A DNA stretch of 19,614 nt, from NCBI GenBank assembly GCA_002364085.1, contig DEXK01000002.1, positions 1 through 19,614 on the forward strand, written 5' to 3'. A program made the position numbers and the translations under genes. Below the pieces are notes generated by a model. The model was given only the letters and a program-made list of their open reading frames with translations. It searched no databases and was not told where the DNA came from. The DNA is from Balneolaceae bacterium UBA3186. Its GTDB lineage: Bacteria > Bacteroidota > Rhodothermia > Balneolales > Balneolaceae. Numbering within the stretch: the first letter of the stretch is position 1; every line of letters starts with the position of its first letter. This document shows positions 1-6,664 of this stretch, piece after piece.

Positions 1-33
1 CAATAATTAACAAAGAACTTGTCTTTCGTAGAC

Positions 34-68
34 AAAAAAAGCTGACCTAAACGTGTTGTTGGATCAGC
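34..68 (-). terminator. Rho-independent terminator downstream of the queuosine-precursor transporter
   Basis: Read on the minus strand, an imperfect stem (gctgatcc pairing with ggtcagc, one bulged base) is followed directly by seven T residues (the A run at 34-40). It lies about 115 bases past the stop of the minus-strand transporter gene and is the first good terminator there. The space between stop and stem is T-rich on the plus strand and shows no gene. Confidence 0.6.
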
Positions 69-183
69 ATTTTCATTTCCTCGAAAGGATTATAAAGGTA
101 CGGGATTTTTACCCTTTAGGGCAAGTTTTATTTCAATATTTTTTCTCTTTTTTTATACTTTTTTTCTGAGCTTAGTTTAAAGC

Positions 184-930
184 TCAATAGAGGCTATTTC
201 GCTCGGGATCTTCTTCATATTTTTGGAATAATTTTACTCCCAAATAGAATAAAGGGGTATCAAACAGGGCAAAGAAAAACTTGAATAGGTAAGAATTGAG
301 AATAAGTATCAAAACAGCTCCAATAGTTGTAATATTTGCTCCCAAATTATTGGTGAAATATAGTATAAGAATTATAGCCGTTGAGTCTACTAATTGGCTA
401 AACATTGTAGATGCATTATTTCTTAACCAAAGATGTCTTCCTTTTGTTTTCTTTTTCCAAAAATGAAATAACCGTACATCAACAGACTGTGCCGTTAGAT
501 ATGCAATCATACTTGCAATGGTATTTCCAACCATAAATTCATAAACACCCTCAAATAAATCTAACCCACCACTAACTCCAAATGTGTTTGGCAGAGAATA
601 GCTGATCTTCATTAACAACAGCATAAAGAAATTCATAAAGAAACCAACCCAAACAACAAGCTGAGCTTTTTTTCTTCCAAATAATTCAGAAATCAAATCG
701 GTGGCTAAAAAGGTAAAGGGATAAGCAATTACGCCTGCCGGCACACTCATTGTATACAAACTTCCATCGCGCACTAAAGAGGGCGTAAAAGACTGAACCC
801 ATTCAGGTAATGAGAAACTAAAAATAGTAACGAACTTAGTAGTTCCTATAACATTACCCAGTACCAATGCTGTAAGAAATATTCCTGAAAGAGACAGGAA
901 CAGAACGTCTCGTTGATGACTATGACTCAT
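184..930 (-). CDS. yhhQ: Queuosine precursor (preQ0/preQ1) transporter, VUT/YhhQ family
   Basis: A 248-residue polytopic inner-membrane protein with about six hydrophobic segments. Family hallmarks are visible: LGNVIGTTKF in the first segment, then AYPFTFLATDLISELFG, SMIAYLTAQSVDV, and LWLRNNASTMFSQLVDS. The family imports 7-deazaguanine precursors for the queuosine modification of tRNA; the exact substrate here (preQ0, preQ1 or queuine) cannot be read from sequence. The length is near the family norm of about 220-240. The gene stands alone, divergent from the TetR-like gene across about 100 bases. I looked for a preQ1 riboswitch in that gap and saw none. The ATG start is followed by a His-containing leader (MSHSHQRD) just before the first membrane segment. 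No strong ribosome binding site is visible. Identification is secure at family level. Confidence 0.9.
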   Translation of the reverse strand: MSHSHQRDVLFLSLSGIFLTALVLGNVIGTTKFVTIFSFSLPEWVQSFTPSLVRDGSLYTMSVPAGVIAYPFTFLATDLISELFGRKKAQLVVWVGFFMNFFMLLLMKISYSLPNTFGVSGGLDLFEGVYEFMVGNTIASMIAYLTAQSVDVRLFHFWKKKTKGRHLWLRNNASTMFSQLVDSTAIILILYFTNNLGANITTIGAVLILILNSYLFKFFFALFDTPLFYLGVKLFQKYEEDPERNSLY

Positions 931-1032
931 ATATCTTTAATTTAGATACTAATAAAAGAAACACAGCCAACATTTGCTGAAATATTTCGTAACCAACCGA
1001 ACTGTTTTTATCCTTAAATAGTTTTTGTGTAT

Positions 1033-1734
1033 ATGACTGCAGAACAGATTAATGACAAAATCGAATTTTGCGAATCAGCAATAGATCTAATGCTTACTAA
1101 AAGTTCGTTCACCATCGCTCAACTTTCGGAAGCCACTGGAAAGACAGCGTCTCAGATCTACAGCTTATTCCCAAATAAGAAAACTATTCTGAAATACTAT
1201 TATCCTTCTATTGTTATTCGCTATTCCTCTATGATCGAAGAGATTGAAGATTTTGATTCTTATTCCATCAGCGAAAAATTATCTAACTTTATTTTTACTT
1301 CCTTTGATATGCTTGACGATCGAAAAGAATTTGTGGAGGAAACATTTGAAAAGATGGTATTTAAGAAGGGGTGCAATTCCGAATTTCATCAGGAAGTAAC
1401 CGCTTTGTTCAAACACTTTTTTACTTCTGATGGAAGGATTGCCGTAAGTGCGGGTTTTGTTATGAAAGATTACTTCTATGAGTTTATAGCAAAGGAGTAT
1501 TTACACATCATTAAGTTTTGGCTTGAAGATGATAGTAATGGCAAGGAGCGAAGTTTTGCGTTAACCGATAAGCTTACCGGCTTTGTGGAAGAAGTAGTAT
1601 ATAATAAGGTATTAGATAAAGGGTTTGACTTGGCAAAGTATTTAATAAGTCACGCTGGTTTGGCGAAGAATATTCCACTATTTGGAAAATGGATAGAAAG
1701 TTGGTTCAAAGACAACGAGGTTGAAAATGAGTGA
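1033..1734 (+). CDS. TetR-fold protein, TetR/AcrR regulator or COQ9-like lipid-binding protein
   Basis: A protein of 233 residues from ATG 1033; an in-frame GTG at 1027 would add two residues, and neither start has an SD. Residues about 10-55 give a TetR-type helix-turn-helix: a first helix (ESAIDLMLTK), the motif FTIAQLSEATGKTASQIYSLF, and the NKKTIL tail typical of the family. The rest is an all-helical ligand domain with a hydrophobic/aromatic C-terminal helix (residues about 205-227, HAGLAKNIPLFGKWIESWF). Its last eight bases overlap the following ABC1/UbiB kinase gene, so the two are almost certainly co-expressed. COQ9, a lipid-binding partner of the UbiB homologue COQ8 in ubiquinone synthesis, has a TetR fold. 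The pairing therefore raises a non-regulatory, lipid-related role; that is inference. A conventional local repressor remains possible. Confidence 0.75.
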   Translation: MTAEQINDKIEFCESAIDLMLTKSSFTIAQLSEATGKTASQIYSLFPNKKTILKYYYPSIVIRYSSMIEEIEDFDSYSISEKLSNFIFTSFDMLDDRKEFVEETFEKMVFKKGCNSEFHQEVTALFKHFFTSDGRIAVSAGFVMKDYFYEFIAKEYLHIIKFWLEDDSNGKERSFALTDKLTGFVEEVVYNKVLDKGFDLAKYLISHAGLAKNIPLFGKWIESWFKDNEVENE

Positions 1735-3043
1735 TTTCCCATCTTCGAAATTAGAACGAGGAACTATTATTGCGAAAACCGGAATTAAAGTTGGCAAAAA
1801 TTATGCTCAAAGATATCTGAAGAATAAAATCTCAGGCAAAAAAGATAACGATGGTCAATTTCATTCCGATAATGCCAAAGAAGTGTTTAAGGAATTTACA
1901 AAACTTCGTGGAACTGCTTTAAAAATTGCTCAGGGAATGAGTATGGATCAAGGCTTTTTGCCTGAAGAGTTTGCTGAGGTAATGAGTCAGGCTCAGTATT
2001 CTGTTCCTCCTATCAATAAAGCATTAGTTCGTTCAATTATCAAAAAAGAATTGGGTGGTTACCCGGAGCAGCTTTTTAACTCATTTGAATCGGAAGCGTT
2101 TGCAGCTGCTTCTATTGGTCAGGTTCACAAAGCAGAATTAAAAGATGGAAGAAAAGTTGCTATCAAAATTCAATACCCTAATGTAAGGGAGACCATTGGC
2201 TCTGATCTGGCAATGGGAAAAACTATCGCAAAACGATTTATTAAAAAGGGAACTAATATAGATCCTTATTTCGATGAGATTAAAACCACCCTTTTGCTGG
2301 AAACAGATTATAACCATGAAGGGCAACAAATAGACTTATTTAATAAGCGATTTTCAGGTTTGAATATTGAAATACCACAATGGGTTCAGGAATGTTCTTC
2401 AGACAAAGTTTTGTGTATGACTTTTCTAGAAGGAAGACATTTAGGTGACTTTATAAAAGAAAAACCGACACAAGAAGAAAGAAACCATTTCGGTCAATTG
2501 CTCTGGGATTTCTTTCATGAACAGATCAAAGGCAACGATTACATCCATGCTGATACACATCCGGGTAATTTTCTATTTACATACGATAATAAACTTGGTG
2601 TGGTTGATTTTGGATGCGTAAAGAAGTTTCCGACTGAGTTTTTCTCTGATTATTTACAGCTGCTCCCTACACATCTTAGCGAGAACGAAGAAAAGATCAG
2701 GCAGTTATTCGAAAAACTGGAAGTGCTTAAACCCAATTCCAGGAATGGAGACAAAGAGCAAGAATACTTCGAGTTTGCCAAAAATTATGGAATGGTTTTC
2801 GCCAAACCATATAGAGAAAATGTTTTTGATTTCGGGAATCCTGAGTACGACAAGATGATTCGTCATTTTACGAAAGAAGCACCAATGTCGAACGAACCAA
2901 GAGGCAACAAACACTTCATATATACAACTAAAGTTCATGTGGGTTTGTATAACATTCTAATTAAGCTGAAAGCACAGGTTAATACCGCTAATAGCAAAGA
3001 AGTACTCCGAGAAGTTTTAGGAGATGAGAGTTTGTTTGTGTGA
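1727..3043 (+). CDS. ABC1/AarF/UbiB (COQ8-like) atypical kinase
   Basis: A 438-residue ABC1-family protein kinase-like ATPase. Visible motifs, numbered from ATG 1727, are: a KxGQ-type motif read here as KIAQ (66-69), the Ala-rich nucleotide loop FAAASIGQVH (125-134), the lysine of VAIKIQ (K147), LLLETDY with the likely helix-C glutamate (E191), the catalytic loop HADTHPGN (274-281), and DFG (294-296). UbiB/COQ8 proteins support isoprenoid quinone biosynthesis or lipid handling at the inner membrane. Bacteria of this group generally make menaquinone, so the precise role is unknown. ATG 1727 is preferred over the in-frame TTG at 1721 because AGG at 1718-1720 gives suitable spacing. The gene overlaps the upstream TetR-like gene by 8 bases. 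The Gly-to-Ala change in KxGQ is unusual. Family assignment is very secure. Confidence 0.92.
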   Translation: MSDFPSSKLERGTIIAKTGIKVGKNYAQRYLKNKISGKKDNDGQFHSDNAKEVFKEFTKLRGTALKIAQGMSMDQGFLPEEFAEVMSQAQYSVPPINKALVRSIIKKELGGYPEQLFNSFESEAFAAASIGQVHKAELKDGRKVAIKIQYPNVRETIGSDLAMGKTIAKRFIKKGTNIDPYFDEIKTTLLLETDYNHEGQQIDLFNKRFSGLNIEIPQWVQECSSDKVLCMTFLEGRHLGDFIKEKPTQEERNHFGQLLWDFFHEQIKGNDYIHADTHPGNFLFTYDNKLGVVDFGCVKKFPTEFFSDYLQLLPTHLSENEEKIRQLFEKLEVLKPNSRNGDKEQEYFEFAKNYGMVFAKPYRENVFDFGNPEYDKMIRHFTKEAPMSNEPRGNKHFIYTTKVHVGLYNILIKLKAQVNTANSKEVLREVLGDESLFV

Positions 3044-3081
3044 GCAGAACCGTTAAATCAATTTGAACCCCACACTAAATC

Positions 3082-3096
3082 TCCTCCGATGGAGGA
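3082..3096. repeat. Short palindrome (possible degenerate intergenic repeat half)
   Basis: A perfect 6-bp stem, tcctcc/ggagga, with the 3-base loop gat lies between the UbiB-like and PqiA-like genes. The surrounding text (ccccacactaaatctcc) resembles the edge of intergenic palindromes seen elsewhere in this window, but no second half is visible. There is no T-run, so it is a poor terminator candidate. Confidence 0.4.
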
Positions 3097-3194
3097 TAAA
3101 CTCTGAAGTAAATATGAGAAACTTGCTCAATACCCTTGTATTCCCTACTATCTTAAAATTCAAATAAATCGGGGAATTATTGCAACAACTTAGA

Positions 3195-4430
3195 ATGCCA
3201 ATACTTGCTGTTTTACTTGCCGGAGTAGCATTCAGCTCTTTCTTCATTTACCGTATTGAATCTGACAAAAGAGTTCTGGAAACTGAATTAATAGAACTTT
3301 CCAAAGTAAAGTATGGACTTTTTAATGTTGATGTTTGGACTGAAGAGCTCACCAGAATTATTATTGTACGAGTTAATGAATTCCAGATGTCGGAACCAAG
3401 AGAGGCGGAACTCAGAATAAAAATTGAAGAGTTTCTGGAAATTGCGATCGCAGAACTGGAAGAAGGATTCGAAGAAGAAAATAAAGGAAGTGTAGGCGGT
3501 TTTCTAAAAAGGGGAGTTGCATCCGTTACAGATGTATTTGGTTTGATGAGAGAGAAAACTCCTGAAATAACTGAGAGTATAATCATCTTTATAAAAGATC
3601 CCGAGAACAAGGAGCTAGCAAAAGATTTTTTGATCGATAAAATGGAAGAATATTCAGACAGTACCTTTTCTGAAATAGATTACTCCTTATTCGACTTTAT
3701 ACTCAATAAACATGATGCAACTGAAAAAAGAGAAGCCATCACAATTATTAAAGGGAAAATAGATTCTTTAAACAATCGCAGAACCCCTTATTCAGCCGCT
3801 CTATTTGGCATTATTGGATTGTTGGCATTGATGATCCCTTTTAGCACTGATTTTATGAAAGCCGAATTTACTGTGCTTACTATGATTTGTGGCATCTTGC
3901 TAGCTGTTGGTGTGTTAATACCTATGATCAATATTGATGCACGTATTTCAAGAATGGAATTTGAGTTGATGGGCGAATCAATAGTATTTATTGACCAGGT
4001 TCTTTATTTCAAAAGTAAAAGTATTCTGGAAGTAGTTTGGGTTATGATCACTAATAAAAAAATTGATGTTATGGCTGTGGGAATCCTGGTTTTTTCTTTC
4101 AGTGTGTTATTTCCTGTTTCCAAATTACTTGGATCTATTGGATACATCTATTCTGAAAAACTAAAGGACAACCCTGTTATAAAGTTTCTGGTTTTTAAAA
4201 CAGCTAAATGGTCTATGGCTGACGTGATGGTCGTTGCTATTTTTATGGCATATATCGGTTTTACAGGGATAATTTCTGAACAGCTTACCAGTCTGGAAAA
4301 TATAGCTTTGAATGTGGATATCATGACTACCAACGCTTCCAGTTTGCAGATCGGGTTTTTCTTATTCACTGCCTTTGCTGTGTTGAGTTTGATGGTGTCT
4401 CATAAGCTTCAATACGGTGGTGAAAAATAA
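3195..4430 (+). CDS. PqiA/LetA-type multipass membrane protein with N-terminal extension
   Basis: A protein of 411 residues from ATG 3195. One N-terminal membrane segment (residues 2-19) precedes a charged, Glu-rich soluble region of about 180 residues (20-197) in which I recognise no domain. Further membrane segments follow at about 199-217, 225-245, 288-306, 338-360 and 384-402. The last part carries the paraquat-inducible protein A signature: FPVSKLLG (306-313) and KWSMADVMVVA (338-348). PqiA and LetA proteins work with MCE-domain proteins in lipid transport between membranes in proteobacteria, but no MCE gene is present here. An in-frame TTG at 3180, with ggggaa just upstream, would add five residues (QQLR context); ATG was chosen as the more usual codon. 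The gene lies 151 bases after the kinase gene on the same strand, so co-transcription is plausible but not shown. Confidence 0.8.
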   Translation: MPILAVLLAGVAFSSFFIYRIESDKRVLETELIELSKVKYGLFNVDVWTEELTRIIIVRVNEFQMSEPREAELRIKIEEFLEIAIAELEEGFEEENKGSVGGFLKRGVASVTDVFGLMREKTPEITESIIIFIKDPENKELAKDFLIDKMEEYSDSTFSEIDYSLFDFILNKHDATEKREAITIIKGKIDSLNNRRTPYSAALFGIIGLLALMIPFSTDFMKAEFTVLTMICGILLAVGVLIPMINIDARISRMEFELMGESIVFIDQVLYFKSKSILEVVWVMITNKKIDVMAVGILVFSFSVLFPVSKLLGSIGYIYSEKLKDNPVIKFLVFKTAKWSMADVMVVAIFMAYIGFTGIISEQLTSLENIALNVDIMTTNASSLQIGFFLFTAFAVLSLMVSHKLQYGGEK

Positions 4431-4583
4431 AATTCTTGCATTAAGAGTTATGATTTTATTTCACAAAAATTCCTTTAAAGTATTACTTGAACTGTATTTA
4501 ACTAATTTTTCTTTCACTTTTGATATTTACATCAACTTAAAGCTTCTTTTATCATCTCTCCTCCACATTTTGTATATTAAAAG

Positions 4584-4616
4584 TTGCTTAGGGACGATCT
4601 AAGCATTTGATCTTTG
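4584..4616 (+). promoter_or_regulatory. Candidate Bacteroidota-type promoter for the helicase-like gene
   Basis: TTG at 4584-4586 and GATCTTTG at 4609-4616 resemble the TTG / TAnnTTTG pattern of primary sigma promoters in Bacteroidota (one mismatch in the -7 element, 22-base spacing). A start a few bases downstream would leave a short leader containing the strong SD at 4644. This is weak, pattern-only evidence in AT-rich DNA. Confidence 0.25.
4585..4605. other. Inverted repeat between the PqiA-like and helicase-like genes
   Basis: A perfect 7-bp stem (tgcttag/ctaagca) with a 7-base loop (ggacgat). It is followed only by a short T stretch, so it would be a weak terminator for the upstream gene. 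It also falls inside the candidate promoter, so an operator role is equally possible. The rest of the 224-base gap (4431-4654) is very T-rich with no supported gene. Confidence 0.4.
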
Positions 4617-4643
4617 AAAATTGAACTATAACGCCAAACGAAA

Positions 4644-4650
4644 GAGGTGG
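4644..4650 (+). promoter_or_regulatory. Strong SD fixing a TTG start
   Basis: GAGGTGG at 4644-4650 lies four bases before TTG 4655, with its GAGG core seven bases away. It fixes the start of the helicase-like gene, since no in-frame ATG lies nearby and the protein's Q-motif region begins immediately after. Confidence 0.65.
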
Positions 4651-4654
4651 AACA

Positions 4655-6385
4655 TTGTCTTTTGAACAATATGACCTGAGTCCTGATTTATTGAACGGAC
4701 TGGTTGATACACGAATTGAAAAGCCAACCCCTCTCCAGCAAAAAGTTATTCCACAGGCCTTAGAAGGCAAGCATCTGCTTGTTAAGAATGAAAGTGAGGA
4801 TAACGGAGCATTTTTGATCCCTGCATTGCAGAAGTTGATAGCAAACGGAGAGGTAAGCGGCACGCGAATATTAATTTTAACACCATCTATAGAGCGAGCG
4901 AAAGCGATTGATGAAATGATTTGGGCGATGGGGTACCATGCACAAGTGAGCAGTACTTCATTATCCATGAAAGGTGACAAAGTCGCACAAGAACAAGCTG
5001 TTTTAGATGGAGCACCGGTGATAGTAGCAAATCCCGGCCGATTAGTTGACATACTGGAAAAAACCAAAAAAACCTTTGCCGATCTCGAATGTGTTGTGAT
5101 CGATGAAGCGCATAATATGGAAAACTTTAGTCTGGTAGGCAGGGTGAAGTCTATCTTTGAATTTATTGAGAGCCAGCCGCAGGTACTCATTTTTTCCGGA
5201 ACTATGAATAATGCTACCAAGCAGCTAGCCGAAAATGCGCTTAAAAACCCTGAATTAATCGGTTTTCAGTCTACTGATATTGAAGAAAAGAAAGCAGTCG
5301 AACCTGCTGAAATTAACGAAGAAGAAATAAAACAGAAACTAGAGAACGCTTCTGTAAAAGTTGTTCTGAATCCGGATGAAAAAAAGGATAATAAAGATGC
5401 ACAAGAAACTGAAGAGACCTTGATTCAAGTTCAGGACGACAACGATGAGGCTCAGGGTAATAAAAAAACAGAACCGGCTGTAATTGATCAAAAAGAAGTT
5501 GAAGCCAAACTGGAAAAAGCTTCTGTAAAAGTAGTTCTCAATCCTGAGAAGAAAGAAATAGAAAGCAATACTGGTTCAAGTTCTGACTCTGGCAAAGCTC
5601 CTGTAGAAAAACTTAAAGAAGCATCTGTTTCAGTAGTCTTAAAGAAAGACCAAACAGACGAACCTACTGTTCCAAAAAATCTGGAACAAGGTTATATCAA
5701 CGTGCCGCCAAGAATGAAAATTTCTACGTTAATGGCACATCTGGAAAACAGTACTGTCGAACGAATTGTTGTTTTCACAGCCTCTAAAAGAACTGCAGAC
5801 AGACTTTTCAGAATCATTCTTAAAAAGAACTGGGGTGTTGTAAGTGTAGATGAAAGCACAAACAAAGAAACTTTTAATGAACGCTTCCAAAAATTCACTT
5901 CTAATGAAATGAAGATCCTTATTGTAGGCGGTATGTCGGCTACAGATATTGAAATTGATAAAGTCACTCAGGTCATCAATTATGATGTGCCAAATGAAGT
6001 GGAAGAATATCGTTACCGAGCAGAATTAGTAGGTTCTAAAAAAGCGGGGCAATTGGTTTCTCTGGTTTCTAAAATGGACAGAGATGACATTGAAAAAATC
6101 ACAAACGAAGTTGGTTATGCTCCCGAAGAAATAAAACTCCCTGAAGAAGTAAAGAAGAAGAAAAAGGGTAAGAGCTCCAACACCAAAGGGCGAGGTAAAA
6201 ATCAGAACAAACCTCACAATAAAACTCGACGCAGTCCTTCAAATAATAAAAAAGCTAAAAAGAAGAAAGAAACTGCCGATAAGAGTTATGGATTACCCAG
6301 ACCTAGTTATGATGGCCTTTCAGGTGGACGCGAGGGCGACCGCTCAGGTGGCGTATTCGGTTGGGTGAAAAAGTTATTTAATTAA
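4655..6385 (+). CDS. DEAD-box helicase-like protein with degraded catalytic motifs (probable pseudo-helicase)
   Basis: A 576-residue protein starting at TTG 4655. The DEAD-box two-RecA architecture is recognisable: Q-motif region F3 and PTPLQQ (24-29), a motif Ib-like NPGRL (126-130), VIDEAH (148-153), then IVVFTASKRTADRL (371-384) and VTQVINYDVP (437-446) in the second half. Key catalytic motifs are lost. Where AxTGSGKT should be there is VKNESEDNGAF (43-53), SAT is SGT (181-183), and the HRxGRxGR region reads YRYRAELVGSKKAG. ATP hydrolysis and unwinding are therefore unlikely, although RNA binding may persist. The inter-domain linker (about 205-345) is long, acidic/lysine-rich and contains three similar repeats. 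A lysine-rich, low-complexity tail (about 497-545) ends in GVFGWVKKLFN. The gene appears monocistronic, with its own SD and terminator. I infer a structural or RNA-binding paralogue of an active helicase. Confidence 0.82.
   Translation: MSFEQYDLSPDLLNGLVDTRIEKPTPLQQKVIPQALEGKHLLVKNESEDNGAFLIPALQKLIANGEVSGTRILILTPSIERAKAIDEMIWAMGYHAQVSSTSLSMKGDKVAQEQAVLDGAPVIVANPGRLVDILEKTKKTFADLECVVIDEAHNMENFSLVGRVKSIFEFIESQPQVLIFSGTMNNATKQLAENALKNPELIGFQSTDIEEKKAVEPAEINEEEIKQKLENASVKVVLNPDEKKDNKDAQETEETLIQVQDDNDEAQGNKKTEPAVIDQKEVEAKLEKASVKVVLNPEKKEIESNTGSSSDSGKAPVEKLKEASVSVVLKKDQTDEPTVPKNLEQGYINVPPRMKISTLMAHLENSTVERIVVFTASKRTADRLFRIILKKNWGVVSVDESTNKETFNERFQKFTSNEMKILIVGGMSATDIEIDKVTQVINYDVPNEVEEYRYRAELVGSKKAGQLVSLVSKMDRDDIEKITNEVGYAPEEIKLPEEVKKKKKGKSSNTKGRGKNQNKPHNKTRRSPSNNKKAKKKKETADKSYGLPRPSYDGLSGGREGDRSGGVFGWVKKLFN
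5324..5647 (+). repeat. Three coding repeats (KLExASVKVVLNP) in the helicase-like linker
   Basis: Within the linker of the helicase-like protein, a roughly 20-residue unit occurs three times: EIKQKLENASVKVVLNPDEK (5324-5383), EVEAKLEKASVKVVLNPEKK (5495-5554) and a shorter VEKLKEASVSVVLKK (5603-5647). The spacers are Glu/Asp/Lys-rich and unrelated. The pattern (charged helix start, then ASVKVVLNP with alternating hydrophobics) suggests a short linear binding element rather than a folded domain. Confidence 0.8.
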
Positions 6386-6419
6386 AACAGAGTTTTCTGT
6401 TAACATTTTGTACCCCTAA

Positions 6420-6454
6420 AGCTCTCCGTGATTGATTTCCGGAGGGCTTTTTTT
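6420..6454 (+). terminator. Rho-independent terminator after the helicase-like gene
   Basis: A 9-bp stem with one G-U pair (agctctccg / cggagggct), a loop of about 11 bases, and an immediate run of seven T residues (6448-6454). It lies 35 bases past the stop codon and is the clearest terminator in the window. Confidence 0.85.
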
Positions 6455-6490
6455 GTGTTTTGTCTATTTATCTGTCGGGCTGTGCACGGC

Positions 6491-6559
6491 TGATGGTTCC
6501 CTGATTTAGCCTTGGCTACAACCCAACCTCCATCACACCGCTTTCAGCGAAATGATGGA
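6491..6559. other. Structured intergenic element, function unknown
   Basis: The 279-base gap between the helicase-like and Rieske-fusion genes holds, besides the terminator, a 5-bp palindrome tagcc-tt-ggcta (6507-6518). It also holds a two-part hairpin in which tccatca (6529-6535) pairs with tgatgga (6553-6559) around an inner cgct-ttc-agcg stem (6539-6549). A second tgatgg at 6491-6496 could compete for the same ccatca arm. Local GC is higher than in the flanks. It may be a mobile palindrome or an RNA structure; I cannot assign it to a known family. Confidence 0.4.
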
Positions 6560-6664
6560 TGGACCATAAAGGCTCTTCTGAATTTTATAACATTTGCCTT
6601 AGTTTCTTTTATCCCTGAGCAAATTTTGGTTTATTCTGCTACTTAATTAAATCAATCTCTCTAT

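Noticed and set aside
168..185. Palindrome gagctt/aagctc at the transporter stop as terminator
   Set aside because: On the minus strand it is followed by A residues rather than T, so it does not fit a terminator; the stem at 34-68 is a better candidate.
931..1032. preQ1 riboswitch before the queuosine-precursor transporter
   Set aside because: No conserved preQ1-I type stem, C-rich loop or A-rich tail could be found on the minus strand of this gap.
4588..5220. Long minus-strand open frame (210 codons) opposite the helicase-like gene
   Set aside because: It is antisense to a well-supported gene, has a composition unlike its neighbours (Ser/Cys-rich), and no recognisable motif or SD.
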